Positions 27,360 through 39,783 of a stretch of 64,000 nucleotides of DNA are shown here, piece after piece. The stretch comes from Arctopsyche grandis (lineage: Eukaryota; Arthropoda; Insecta; Trichoptera; Hydropsychidae): the NCBI RefSeq assembly GCF_051622035.1, contig NC_135359.1:16863501-16927500 (forward strand), given 5' to 3'. The translations under genes and the position numbers were made by a program. The stretch's first letter is position 1. Each line of letters starts with the position of its first letter. The notes below the pieces were generated by a model. That model was not told where the DNA came from, did not search any database, and saw only the letters and a list, made by a program, of their open reading frames with translations.

Positions 27360-27650
27360 CCGGACTCAGTGTCTGGCAAACGGGTCCTTTGCGGTTTAAG
27401 AATACCTTGAGAAGGATGTAGGAGGTCATGGCCTTAATCATGGCTCCAGCCATTCGGCCAATTGGCCAGACCTGAAGATGACCAGTACCAGCACCAGCAC
27501 CAAGTCAACTCCAACACCAACACCAGGTCAGCGGTGTCAGCAAACCCGGCAGGCGACTCCGGCAGTCGTACTATGACTCAGGCAAGCAGGCTGCTCCAAC
27601 ATATGAATCACCTTCTTCTGCCTTATCAGATGTTATAAACCTTTTATAGG
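27360..27650. other. GC-richer patch with CCA/CAACAC repeats
   Basis: About 300 bp of higher GC, with short imperfect repeats (CAGTACCAGCACCAGCACC, CCAACACCAACACC) in otherwise AT-rich DNA. No long ORF and no recognised element. It could be an LTR or exon remnant; not assigned. Confidence 0.3.
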
Positions 27651-27849
27651 TTTGCACCTTAGATTCGGAACAAGAATTCAAAAAAACCTCCTCAACGTAG
27701 AAAACTACAGTTAAAGTAGATCTAAATTGTTTGCATTATATTCGTTTATTTCAGACTGTTTACCATCAGAGCGAAAACACACTGAGTGGTACGTGGTACG
27801 TTTTTTTAGCTACGTTTAAACATGTGGGAAAACGCAGCACCCTAAGCCC

Positions 27850-28035
27850 ATGGTAAACGGATTATTGTACAAATTGTGATTACACACACGACAATCGTTG
27901 CCACAAAAATCGTGAATACGGAATATCTGGCACTCGAGTTCTCCTTAGTACAATATTTCGATTGATGAAGTTTTTGGGTGCCAGATTTTAGTGACGTGCG
28001 CGAGATCGTCTTTTGCAGAATAATCACCGAACCAT
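27850..28035 (+). mobile_element. 185-bp interspersed repeat, copy 4
   Basis: ATGGTAAACGGATTATT at the left end and AATAATCACCGAACCAT at the right end form imperfect inverted repeats (12 of 17 match). Inside are ATCTGGCACTCGAG and its inverted partner GGGTGCCAGAT. This is the best-preserved copy of the family. Confidence 0.8.
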
Positions 28036-28056
28036 AGCTCATATACATGGTACACA

Positions 28057-28273
28057 CAGTGGTGTCACCCCAATTTCGGAACAACGGGTTTTCAAATTTT
28101 TTTCAAAAATTTTATTTTGTTAATTAAATTAAAGTTAATTCAATTTTCAATATTTGTTTAATTTTTGACAAAAATTATATGAATTTTTAGATTAAATACC
28201 GGTTTCCGGAAACTTTTGATTTTTAAAAACGGGTTTCCGGAACCCCATGGAAACCATTAGGGTGACACCACTG
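28057..28273. mobile_element. hAT-like MITE, 217 bp
   Basis: CAGTGGTGTCACCCCAAT at the left end and ATTAGGGTGACACCACTG at the right end are inverted repeats. The flanks GGTACACA and AGTATACA are an eroded 8-bp target duplication (6 of 8). The inside is AT-rich with two GGTTTCCGGAA motifs and is noncoding. Confidence 0.75.
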
Positions 28274-29599
28274 AGTATACAGTCCCAAAAATCACCCCCT
28301 GGAGTGTTTTCGGTGATATTTTATCCTTGCTTGACAGTGATCGACAAAGGTGAATCCCATATTTAAAGAAATGTAGGAAAAACTTGTCGGTTGCATATAT
28401 ATATGCATACACGTGTGACCTCCCAAGCATTATGCACTTGTAACTACATACACCCAAATTCGGTTTGGGGAGCACCCACTGTGTACGGTCACGGAATACC
28501 CACTGTTTACAAGCCAGGTACGTGACATTCCATACCACTCAGTGTGCTTTCGCTCTAATGCTAATTCTGGAAACAATTGGAGAAGAATCAAATGTCACAA
28601 TCAGCATCCTTATGCAGGTAAAACACCATCCGATCTGTTGGACCGATTCGATGAATTTTAAATGGTAGTATGGTGCCAGTCGTAAAATCTTGTACTAAAA
28701 TTAAAGAAATTCGTGACTAGCGTCATAATACTTTATGATCGTCATTTGGGGGGTCCAAAGGGTGAATTTGACCCTCCCCCTCTCCTATATTTAGCCAGAC
28801 CATGAACATGTATGTAATTTGAAATACTATGAATCTTAATCAAATCGATTATTCGTTACTAAAAGTTTTAGACTGGCAGAAACTGAAACTAGTTTAAACA
28901 TTTGATCAGTAGTTTCTTCAAAAAAAAATGATTTTATTAGAAAACAACCACAAACTAGTCAAAATTTGCCCCTCCCTGGAAATAAGCAGTCGAAATGACG
29001 TCCCAGATTAGCCAGTATGAATTTCCGCTTAATCATGCCGGATAATAAAAAGTAAAAATAATAAATACGAATTACGCATATATTGAAAACAATATTTGCA
29101 GTTTAGATGAAATTTTCTTCGGAATTCGAGTATTTTTAGCATACACATTTTTTTTAAATGTTATGAATGTTATGCTGCATGGATAATAATATAATCATGT
29201 AATCTTTCGACGATAAGAATTATGTATGTATGCTTATTGGTTAATCAATTTTCATGATTAACAGTTCGAGGCTCGATTGTTGAACTCACCTGCAGTGCAT
29301 CAGGTGTATTTCATAAGTTCGCACACTTTATGCTTGATCCCGTAAATAGCATACGTATAAATACATGTGACCGCTTATAAACAACTATGACCAAATGCAA
29401 TTATGTAATACATATTCTTAATTAGCACTGAAATTGTAAATATTGTATTTAAAAAAATCAAAATTGTTCTACAAATACAACTTTTATTTCACAAAAAGGG
29501 TTTAAATGCTCATTTATGAAAAAGTATGTATTGAATATTTTCTATTTTCTTACTAGCAAGATATTTTTTTTGTAAAAAAAACAAGAATAATTTAATACA

Positions 29600-29813
29600 C
29601 TAGTGGTTTTACCCGGCTTCGCTCGGTATTTGTAATATAAACCGCTTAAACATGACTAATCTAATAGTAAACATTTGATTAAATTTATTTGAATAGTTTT
29701 ATTTTATTTAAATTTATTTGAATATTCATTTGTTTTTTATTAAATTGAACGTCACGGATTTTACGAACCAAACATACATACATACAAAGTCTCTTTCGAA
29801 ATTAAATGTTAGA
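29600..29813 (-). mobile_element. Short non-autonomous Helitron
   Basis: On the minus strand it begins A|TCTAACATTTAATTTCGAAA. It ends with a small hairpin (CCGAGCGAAGCCGG), then GTAAAACCA and CTAG|T. TC at the 5' end, a hairpin 10-12 nt before a CTAG end, and insertion between A and T are Helitron hallmarks. Relatives are near 30045, 32290, 33521, 48604 and 48851. Confidence 0.75.
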
Positions 29814-30044
29814 TATACTAAAATTTCATTCACACGCGGTGCATTATTTTATTCAATGACGCATAGGCTGATTAAATGCGTAATTTACTATTTACTTATG
29901 GCAGTTCAATCACGTACTAATAAATATACCAACATTGCCTTCCTATTCATAAATTTACATAAGCATTATTTGATAAGTTGAATAGGAGGACGTAATTGTT
30001 AAAAACGAAATGAATACAAAATATTGTTACTAATAATATATTCT

Positions 30045-30252
30045 TAGTATATAATTTCGAAAAAGACTTTGTATGTCTGTTTGTTTGTTTGGTTCGTAGA
30101 GTCCGTGACGTTCATTTTAATAAAAAAACAAATGAATATTCAAATAAATTTAAATAAAATAAAACTATTCAAATAAATTTAATGTTAACTGTTAGATTAT
30201 ATTTAAGCGGTTTATATTACAAATACCGAGCGAAGCCGGGTAAAAACATAAG
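30045..30252 (+). mobile_element. Short Helitron, opposite-orientation partner
   Basis: Same family as the element at 29600-29813 but on the plus strand: TATATAATTTCGAAAAAGAC at the 5' end and GAGCGAAGCCGGGTAAAAAC at the 3' end with a decayed CTAG. The two form an inverted pair about 230 bp apart. Confidence 0.7.
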
Positions 30253-30259
30253 TATAATA

Positions 30260-30470
30260 TAAAAACGGATGGGATGTATGTATATACATATGTATGTATG
30301 TATGTTTGTATGTGCGAGTGAGTGGACAAGTATGGAGATTATAAAAAAACAAATTTTAGAATACCAGAAGTATACTTTATGCATAGGGATGTGGCGTGAT
30401 GACCGATTGTGTCGAGTAGACGCGGGGTAGTGGAGAAGTGAGGGGGTATGGAGCGTCTGACATTATCACA
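30260..30470 (+). repeat. Interspersed repeat shared with 54200-54440
   Basis: AACGGATG, a TATGTATG microsatellite, GCGAGTGAGTGGACAAGTATGG, TTTTAGAATACCAG, and a GATGTGGCGTGATGACCGAT-like stretch followed by GCGGGGTAGTG reappear in reverse complement at 54200-54440. It abuts the Helitron at 30474. Class unknown. Confidence 0.6.
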
Positions 30471-30473
30471 TAA

Positions 30474-30947
30474 TCTATTAGTATATATGTATGTATATAT
30501 AAAAAAAAACAATGTGTGTCTGTCTGTTTTTCTGTCACGTATGCGTTCCTATACCATTCAACCCATTCCTATGAAACTTACAGAGGTTATTGTGTATATG
30601 ACCGCGATGGTTTCTGTAAAAAAAATCGCCCAAAAACGGGAACGGAAACGGGAAAAACGGGAATGAGTGACTTTGCAACGCAATAATTTCAAATATGTTC
30701 GCTACCTGCGTTTTTCCGACAAATTATCATTACTGTAATTTATTTTGATTATTAAGTATTAATTTGAAACTGAAGCATTCACTTATCGAAACACATCGAG
30801 AAACGGGAGCGGGAATCGCTTGCGTTATTGTGGAATTGCAACGCATGCCGGGTTCGGCTAGTATTTATCAGCTAGATAACTTTATTTTAATTCGTGTATC
30901 AATTCGTTTCCGAAGCCACCCGTTGAAATCAACGGGCACAATACTAG
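30474..30947 (+). mobile_element. Non-autonomous Helitron, 474 bp
   Basis: It starts TCTATTAGTATATATG after A. Near the 5' end is GTGTGTCTGTCTGTTTTTCTG and CCTATGAAACTTACAGAGG, a type of 5' block I recall from insect Helitrons. It ends with the perfect hairpin CCCGTTGAAATCAACGGG, CACAATA and CTAG before T. No Rep/helicase ORF is present. Confidence 0.8.
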
Positions 30948-30999
30948 TATAATATATTCATTTTCTTAAATACTGTAACAGAATATTAAATAAGTAAAT

Positions 31000-33645
31000 T
31001 AAAAGATGATTATTAATTATTACATAATACATACTAAAAATAAAATAATTGTTGATAAAAATCACAAATGTTTTATAATTTATATACAATACTAAACTTG
31101 TTTTACTGTGTCAATATTGATGTTCGTCATCAAACTTTTAGCAGAAAATATGCAAGGAATTTCTTAAGTACATATGCCAATAGCGTATATGTATATTGTA
31201 CATATATGTACACAAATACTTCAGCGAAACGATCTCAAATTACATTTTTATAACACGAATAAAATAATTTTCTTTACTGCCATCGCGTCAAAAGATTATA
31301 TTATGAAACTACTGCTTTATTGATTTTTTACTTATGATCAATTGATTTCAAATTGACTGCACTTGAAAAAACTTGATAGCTTTTTATTCTTTGTGATAGC
31401 ACGCTATTCATATTCCATCTGTTTAACTAATCACGAAAGATTCTAATGATTCATCAAAGAAAAACCATTCCATTGGTGTCATGGTTTTAGAATTTTACAC
31501 CAATATATACTATCAAACACTTTTGCAGACATTTTAGCCTAAGTTGTGTCCAGTTAGCCAGTTTATTGGTAATATTTTGGAAATGATAGTTAGAGTGAAC
31601 AAACAATAATAAAACATCCTCAGACAGTGATATGATATGACATAAATGAGCCAAGTTAGTGTACTGGTACTTATTTTTAAGGCGAAACTTTCAAACTTTA
31701 TAAATAAATTAAAAAAGTATTCAAATTGACTATTTTTTTCCAATCCGGAAATCAATAGCATAAATTTTAACAATAGCTATTCTTAGGTTTTATTATAATT
31801 TATATGTATAATAGCTGTCATCAACCTTGATTTCTGCGTGCGACATACATACATAAGTATAATATGACAACAAATAACGTATAAGTTTGAAATGATTCTG
31901 TGTTGAATAATTAGCGTGATTCATCCAATGGAATTTGTCTTTTTTTTTCACCAATAACATTTCAATAATTTACTCTTAGTAAATTATTTTTAAAATGTAT
32001 ATTCATATATTTTTAAATTGCTATTTTATAAGTAACCAAAAAATAATTCGTTTAGGCCTTTGCCTCAAACTTGTCTTCAAAAAAAAGTAGAGGTCAATCG
32101 TGATGAGAAAACCTGGTCGATGTACCAAAACAATACAGTACGATGAATCATTCGCACTTACGTAATTCTGATTCATTTTTTTGAATTTTAATCGTCCTTT
32201 TAAAAATTCAAATTGACCTCATGTTGTATAGTGTTTTTCTGTTGAAACAATTTTTTATAAATTAAATATATAAAGATTTTTTTATAAATCCAATATATAA
32301 TTTAAAAACAGACTTTGTATGTATGTTTGTAAGTTTTGGTTGGTAGAATCCGTGGCGTTAAATTTAATAAAAAAACAAATGAATATTCAATACTTACTTT
32401 TACTATAAATTTCAATAATTTCATAACAATTTTCACAATAATAATAACAAATAATATAATAGTTACGACAATAATTTTATTTATTTATTTTAATATATAA
32501 CAAATTACGTAATAACATACAATATTATTTCATTCTATGTACTTTAAAAAATAACAAAGAAGTAAACCTAATATAAACCTTGTAAAAAATCAGATGATAA
32601 AATCGAAAGCGAAGTAAGAAGAGGATAGTAAACAATAATAAAAAGAAATATGTTTCACATATATATTTTACAAGGAATTTTTTTTAAATAATAAAATTTG
32701 AATGACATCTATTGATTTTTTTCAAATAAATAAACTATTAAGTGTGTTATAGAGACATCTATTTAAATAATTAAAAACTTTTTTAGAAAATATACAATCG
32801 TTACAATTTGAACGTACATCCTGGATATATTTGAAGTGATGACAATCCGTGTACATATGTATGTACATACACATGCATATGTATAATACAAATATCAAAT
32901 GATTTTATATAACTATGTACATACGTATATTCATTGTGTTTGACAAAATAATTCCTCAGAATGTGCAAACGTTAAAATATGACGCAATGCTGACGCTTTT
33001 GTTTAATGAATTGTAAAATTGAAATTTTTTACAAATTAATAAATTCACGTAGCACGGTCTCTATAATCGGTCTTTACAATAATAAGTATCATTTAATAAA
33101 AATGTAATTCATCGCTAACTGTAACGAGAAATTTGTAAGAGAATCGTTTTATCAGAATTTTTTAAAGCAGTTACACTAAACCAACTCCAATGCTTGATTA
33201 ATGTATTTGACTTTTGCGAGATAAGATGTAAAAAAATACACTTTCTCTGAACTCGTTTTTAGGCCAGAGTTGAAGCCTTGATCTTCGGATACCGTTACAG
33301 CACGTGTAACTGATGATGTAATATAAAAAAAACCACAACAAATGACCGGTCTAACCACCTGTATTGTGCTCCGTTTATAATCAAGGTTATCAAAATCATA
33401 ACATTCCCAAAATTCAAGATTTCATAAAAATTAAAAGCTAGTGTTAGGGCTATGCATTTAATAACGTCAAATTAAAAGTCATTTAATAACGTCAAAAGAT
33501 TGTTTTATATAATACTTTTTTTAACCGGCTTCACTCGGTTTTTGTAATCTAATAGTAAACATGTTATTAAATTTATTTGAATATTCATGTTTTTTTTTTA
33601 TTAAATTTAACGTCACGGATTCTACGAACCAAAACTTACATTTAC

Positions 33646-33678
<33 letters not shown>

Positions 33679-34250
33679 CTTACAAACTCTCTTTCGAAAT
33701 TACATATTAAATGTATATATATTTTAAAATCTTTATCTTATTATTTACAATGCCTACATATAATTTATATCTTTAGTGTAATAAATAACGCAAAACACAT
33801 TTTAATTACAAGAAAATTTACTGCTTTTAAATTACAACTTGTAATATACATATTGTATATCATGTCCGTAAATATATATCTAGTCATTAAAACATATCTT
33901 CAGAACAAAAACGGCAATACATTGTAAACACAATATACGTAATGCGTAAACAATTTTAATTTATATATATATATTTTCATCGTTTCGTTCAGTATTTATT
34001 TTTATGTAAGTAGGATTAAAGACCCCAATTAAACGGAATTATTACCGCTTTGAAGGCATATCAGCGTTTAGTTCAGAATTTAATAATTGTTAATCAAGAA
34101 TTTTAAATACTGTCGATGTTTGGTACAAACTGCAGGAATATTCAACAGTACAGATTTTTTTATCTGATGCATGGACGGACCCAGGATTCGAACTAAATTT
34201 TAAGAGGTTTAAAACAAAATTTTAACATTAAACACGCTGATAGTGACAGT
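31000..34250. other. AT-rich intergenic DNA with Helitron fragments
   Basis: No gene is assigned. Helitron-family fragments lie at about 32290-32395 (5' part, plus strand) and 33521-33712 (minus strand, containing a TATATA microsatellite at 33645-33672). A short coding-like minus-strand stretch at 33176-33358 is discussed under findings. Confidence 0.5.
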
Positions 34251-34289
34251 TCACGCGCATGCGCAGAAGGCTTTGCACCTGTCGCAAAT

Positions 34290-34409
34290 ATAGTACCTGC
34301 AAATAGCCAATAATTCGCAGATATAGTACCTACAAATAGCCAATAATTTGCAGATATAGTACCTGCAAATAGTCAATTATTCGCAGATACAGTACCTGCA
34401 AATAGCCAC
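34290..34409 (+). repeat. 33-bp tandem repeat, about 3.6 copies
   Basis: The unit ATAGTACCTGCAAATAGCCA + ATAATTCGCAGAT starts at 34290, 34323, 34356 and, partial, 34389, with one to four changes between units. Adjacent copies touch, so this is not a CRISPR array. Confidence 0.9.
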
Positions 34410-35261
34410 AACCATTAAAGTTTTAGCTGACCAATAATACTTATTCATTGTATTTTAGCAAAATTCGATATTGAAATTATATGATCGATACAAAAACGAA
34501 TCAGATCTCACTTTGATGCTCTTAAAATATTATTTTCCATATTAGAAATAGTTGTAAGTTCAAAAAAATCCCAAAACAATACTCAATTTAAAAAAAATTA
34601 CAGATTCGAAATCAACACAACGAATCTTGTCGAAATCTATAATTATAGTGTTGGCATAAAATTTGTGTTTTTGAGTGTAGTTTATGTTAATATATTATTT
34701 AATATAAATTTAAATTTATCTAAGTCTAATTTTGTTAATATTATTATTTAATAGACACTTTAGTTGATACGGCATTTAAAAACTTTGCGGAAAAAAAAAA
34801 AAAATTAAATTTAAAAGTGTGAGTTGGCAACCTTGTATAGTTATAATAAAAAAAAATAGTTTCCATCCAACCCATTGCGCAAAATCCCATTTAAAGAAGT
34901 TTCTAGATTGCGAGCAAGTCTATGAATGAACGAATGAACCTTTTCTAAATGAAAACGTCCACGATACATATTGGTATGTTTGTTTTGGGGCCATTGGTTC
35001 CATATATTGTATGTACTATGTAGGTGCGGTTTGTTTACAATTTTGGCCATAAGGTAGAAGAGTATGTTCCGTCCAGTGTACCTCTTTCATGTAAACCGAG
35101 CCATTCTCCGCGGAGACGCGGTGTGCGATAGTCGTGCTCTTTTCTATCGTGTATTTTATGCATCGAGATACTTTGATTTAGAAGCAGCAAATTGACAATT
35201 ACGATTATACAACGCGAATATGGCGCCAAAATTCGAAGTAATCTCGAATAGATAGACTGTC

Positions 35262-35338
35262 AGTGTGTGTGTCGACAAACTTGATTTTGAAACTGTGATC
35301 TACGCGTGGGAAACGATTCTGCTCTACGACTCGTCGAG
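35262..35338 (+). promoter_or_regulatory. Candidate transcription start and noncoding first exon
   Basis: A TCAGTG initiator-like site at 35260-35265 is followed by about 77 bp of GC-balanced sequence ending in GTCGAG|GTAAGC, a near-consensus donor at 35339. The patch 35040-35340 is more GC-rich than the surrounding desert. The next plus-strand acceptor leading to a real gene is at 58500 (desaturase). This is inference; no promoter element other than the initiator is obvious. Confidence 0.3.
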
Positions 35339-35340
35339 GT

Positions 35341-38040
35341 AAGCTCTTTATGTCTTTCAAATATCGTATTTCATGCTATGGTTCGAAACGGACTATCTAT
35401 TTTGAAAATCATATAAAACATGTCGGGAAATTATTTCCCTTTAGATGTAAATAGTTTTTAAAAGCTTCTATTTAGTTTGACTTTGTTGTATATATGTATT
35501 TACTTGCATAGTTTTGTTTTTGAAATCACTGTCGTCTTCACTTAACAACACTCCAATAAAGTTACAATTAAGTCACAATTATAATATGGTGCAACACTGT
35601 TTTTATTTACAAACAATCATTTTTCAATGTAAGATTATCACTTTTTATTATATTATATATGTAATATAATAATATAATTAAATATTTATGATTTTACTAG
35701 AGGATTACGGTATGCAAAAAGTTTATCACGTTATTGCACAATAATCAGTTTTTTACCATTTTTTTTATGACTTATTATGTGATTGCACTGGGATTTATGG
35801 TTGTTATTTATAACTTTTCGACGAAAAAATATAATGAGGTACTCGGAGCCCCGTTTAACAGACAGCGTCTCGAATGATCAAATTTTACTGTTTTTGTATC
35901 GATACATAAAATAATTATAATTCATGTATATTTTATGTGCAATAAAATTTATTTTTAAGTTGGATAGCAGCAATAATAGTATCTTATTATTCACAATTGT
36001 TTTTTGATTTCATATCGTAAAAAATATACTTATGATATATTCAGTACCAAAAATATTACACGAGTGGGTTGGTTCTATATTGGACAAAAATTAATTTTGG
36101 CATTGTTTAATTCATGTTCTAGGCATGCTCTAAAGTTGTATTATTTCTATTAACTTTTTATCGTAGCATTATTTATTGTCGGAAAACATGTTTTATATCC
36201 TTTAAATGGTTTTTTTCGATAAAAATAATGCTTAATAATGCTTAAGAAGCCTTGTTAATAACAAAATTCATTTAATTTTATTGTTATGTATAAAAAATAA
36301 ATCCTTTATAATTTATACCATTGACTACTGTTTCTTTAATAACTTATATTATAATTATTACAAAATACGTACAATATGCTTTGTGACTTTACGACTCTGT
36401 ATATTTAATAATTTTTTATTTTAGAAAAACTTCATTGGAAAAACTATCAAATTATTTATAAACGTAATCAATGCCTAACATGTATCGATTGCTGAGTGAG
36501 GAAAATTACAATAGAACCTTCTAGATAAAATTGGCTTATCAGTGGTTGAATTATGTACATACACAAATGTATATATATATATATGTACATACATATATAT
36601 GTGTTCGTAAGCAACAACATCTCAACCAAACTTTCCTCATGTCTAATGAAAAGATAAATACAGTTAATAAAATGTTTTTAAATAAGTACATGTATATATG
36701 TGCACATATTAGTTGGTAATAAAAAACATATTATTAGTATCATTTGTTTAGTTGAAATTTGTGAAAATTTATGAACTGATTTTGATCCACTTCCAATCGC
36801 TTCGATTTTTTACCGATATACAGGCGTTAGCTCTCATTAAAGCAAGCAAATGTCACCGACATAAAGCTAGAGGAATTTAATAATTAACGAAATCTTTGAA
36901 AATTACATCGGAATCATCTGTCAGATCGACGTGATGACAACTAGCTACACAAATGTGCCTTTCTACCGCCCCTACGCTACTTACAGTTATAACAGTTACT
37001 TTATCCACATCTAACATAAACTTTGTACTACAGGCTTTCATATTTTCTCCTATATATGTATTTTTAATTTATCAATATATTATATCATTCGGCAATAATG
37101 GTGAAAATTGTGATTTACACAAATTTCTCGTAATTTGATTATGATGTAATTTTTAACGTGTCCTTCGAAACGAAACATATGTATATTCATTGCACATAAA
37201 ATCATATGAGCATTTCAAATATATGTACATAAAACGGTCAAGTCTATCGCTGTAATATACATTCATCATTTAAAACATTCGCCAAGGTTAATTGTCGAAA
37301 TTACAACATCGGTGTAATAAAATAATACAATATGCTGCACATTCACCGTAAAAGATTATGTTATATTGCAGAATTCCTCATGGCATTATACATAGACCAT
37401 AAAGTCATAACTTTTAACACAGTATGAAAGAGTCATATGTACTTTTCAGAGATGTGGTTATGTTGAATTATCCTTTTTCCTGTCGAACGTCACGTGTGCT
37501 TAGATAACACGATAAAATATGACAAAAGCAAATATTTTGTTACAAAATATGTGTTCAGCTACAAATAGGTCTACACTCTACATATGTATGTACATGGTTC
37601 GCCTGTATTATTGTTGTGTACTTAGTGACGACTAATGCAGCGTATCTCAATACAATTTGTGTCTGGTCTGCACCTAAAGTTACAATTAATTGGAAATTTT
37701 TTTTTTGTGATTTACGGTCGCATCACATATCCAACAAAATCAAGGACCTATCACCTACTAACAATTATCCTTCCAGTGCACGTGCATTTATAATTTTACT
37801 AGTCATATAACGCACACGTAAATAATAAAATCAAACTGAAGTATATACAGGTGCGAACGTTTTATAGCGTGAACAGAGCGTATTGTAAGGAATAGCACTA
37901 TTGAATAGAGTGAACATATTTTTTTGAAGAAATCAAAGGACATACATATAAAGAATTATTTTATAACTAAAAAAAATGCTTTATAAGTTTATAACATTTA
38001 TTATAAAATATATGCATACAATATTTATACAATCATATTT
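35341..38040. other. AT-rich DNA without recognised gene
   Basis: Microsatellite-like TATGTACATA patches (for example 36560-36610) and short chance ORFs. If the first exon at 35262 is real, this is the start of a long intron. Confidence 0.5.
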
Positions 38041-38049
38041 ATTTCACAT

Positions 38050-38130
38050 TATTAATAAAAATGCTGCATTCTTGGAAATGGCCAGGAAGGCGCATTGGGG
38101 TTTACTTGTTAGGCCTTCCCGGTATGTATA
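38050..38130 (+). mobile_element. SINE 3' end
   Basis: GGCCAGGAAGGCGCATTGGG and TTGTTAGGCCTTCCCGG match, in reverse complement, the 3' ends of the SINEs at 53215 and 57738. A Tc1-like element follows directly. Confidence 0.6.
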
Positions 38131-39783
38131 CATACACCCAGCGCAAATCGAAGCTTATCAGTCACAAATTTTACCGGAATGGCCCATTTTTCGCCCTATT
38201 GGGTCTCACTTTCTGGCAATTTTGTTTTTATAATTTTACAGTTTTTTTCAGCATACCTCAACGTATTGTTGCCAAAAACTTTTAAAGTCAGTTTGCCCCA
38301 GACTTTCAAGTAGTGCGTGTCTTTTTTTAGTGTTGTGAGCGTTGAGCGTAAAATATGAATTTTTGTCGATCGCCGAGAAATCAAAAATTGTCACTTTCTG
38401 GGAGGAAAATTATTCTTTTGTGGAAATTTATCGACGAACGGGGACGTATTCTACCTACAATAACTATATTTTTTAAGAAGTATAAAAAAACAATGGACAT
38501 AACACCTGTCGAAAGAGGAAAAATGGCAAAAAAACTGACTTCTCGAGACGAACGGATTTTAAAGAGAATTTTACTTCAAAATAGTTTCAAAACTGCGTCA
38601 GAAATTAGGTCTGAGTTCATTGAAGTTGGAAAAAACAGTAAGCCTTAGAACAGTTTAATATAAACTAAATGAACTTGGTCTATTTTAACGGGCCGTGCAA
38701 AAAAAAACCCTCCTCCCGAAGAAAATGAAGGATACTCGTCTTTGGTGGGCCAAAGAGAAGAAAAATTGGACAGTTCAAGATTGGGAGACGATTACTTTTT
38801 CAGATGAATCCAAATTCAACCTGATTGGATCAGATGGGATGGCGTTAGTACGACGAAAATCAGGAGAACGCTATAAAGAATCGTGCTAAGCGCTGACTGT
38901 TTAACATTCGCCATGGTATGGTATTGGGGGCCATCACACGGTATGGCGTTGGGTCAATCATTAAACTAGATGGGATAGTCAACTCACAGGAGTATAAAAA
39001 AAGCGTTATTCCTACATTAGAAGGCTTACCGGAAATGGTTAAGGATCTTGTCTTTCACGATGATTCAGCACCGGCGCATCGTTCAAAATTTTAGAGTATT
39101 CAAATTGTTTTCACAATTAATTTTAATTATTTTTAATGCATTGGTATATCACCTTTTGTTTTTTTTTTAAATATCGATCAAGATAAAGATAGTTTAGGTA
39201 TAAACTCCATTGAATGGCCAGGAAACAGCTCGGATCTAAATATAATCGAAAATATGTGAAGCAAAATAGGCAAAAAAATTAGAGATAAGAAACCAAAAAC
39301 GATAAAATAATTAAAATACATTATTTATGATGTATGCTACAATGAAATTAGTGATGAATTATTAAAAAAATAATATGAATCACTACTTAAACGAATAAAA
39401 CTATTTATTAAAAACAAAGGGGGTCCCATTAAATATTAAAATAAAAAAACATTTTTATTTGTATTCCCTACTATTATTTGAAGTCCCCTTGATATGTTGA
39501 AAAGCTTGAAAAAGAAAAAAAATCCGTTTTCATCGATTTTTTGATTTATGAAATCTACTCCAGGTATAAAAAAAATGTTCATTTTTACTCAAAATTTACA
39601 ATGATTCCCCTCATAATGTTATCTGTTGACGAAATCGTTTTTTTTTTTACTGCATATTGATGAAGAGGAGTTGTAGAAATTAATACGAAAACTGTTATTT
39701 TAAATTCCTTTCCTAGTCTTTTAAAATATATCGTTATTTGCATGTGATGCAACTGATAAGCTTCGTTTTGCGCTGGGTGTATG
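38131..39783 (+). pseudogene. Degenerate Tc1-like transposon, 1653 bp
   Basis: Terminal inverted repeats start CATACACCCAGCGCAAA (left) and, in reverse, CATACACCCAGCGCAAAACG (right). A TA dinucleotide flanks each side, typical of Tc1/mariner. The plus strand encodes a broken transposase. An N-terminal helix-turn-helix region is at 38355-38648. Around 38725-38890 is WWAKEKKNWTVQDWE and FSDESKFNL (first Asp). HDDSAPAHR near 39055 has the second Asp, and WPGNSSDLNIIENM near 39215-39255 the third acidic residue (DD34E pattern). Stops and frameshifts separate the pieces, plus an AT-rich insertion between the second and third motifs. It cannot encode an active enzyme. Confidence 0.88.

Noticed and set aside
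34290-34409. CRISPR-like array
   Set aside because: Units are directly adjacent without spacers, and the genome is an insect's.
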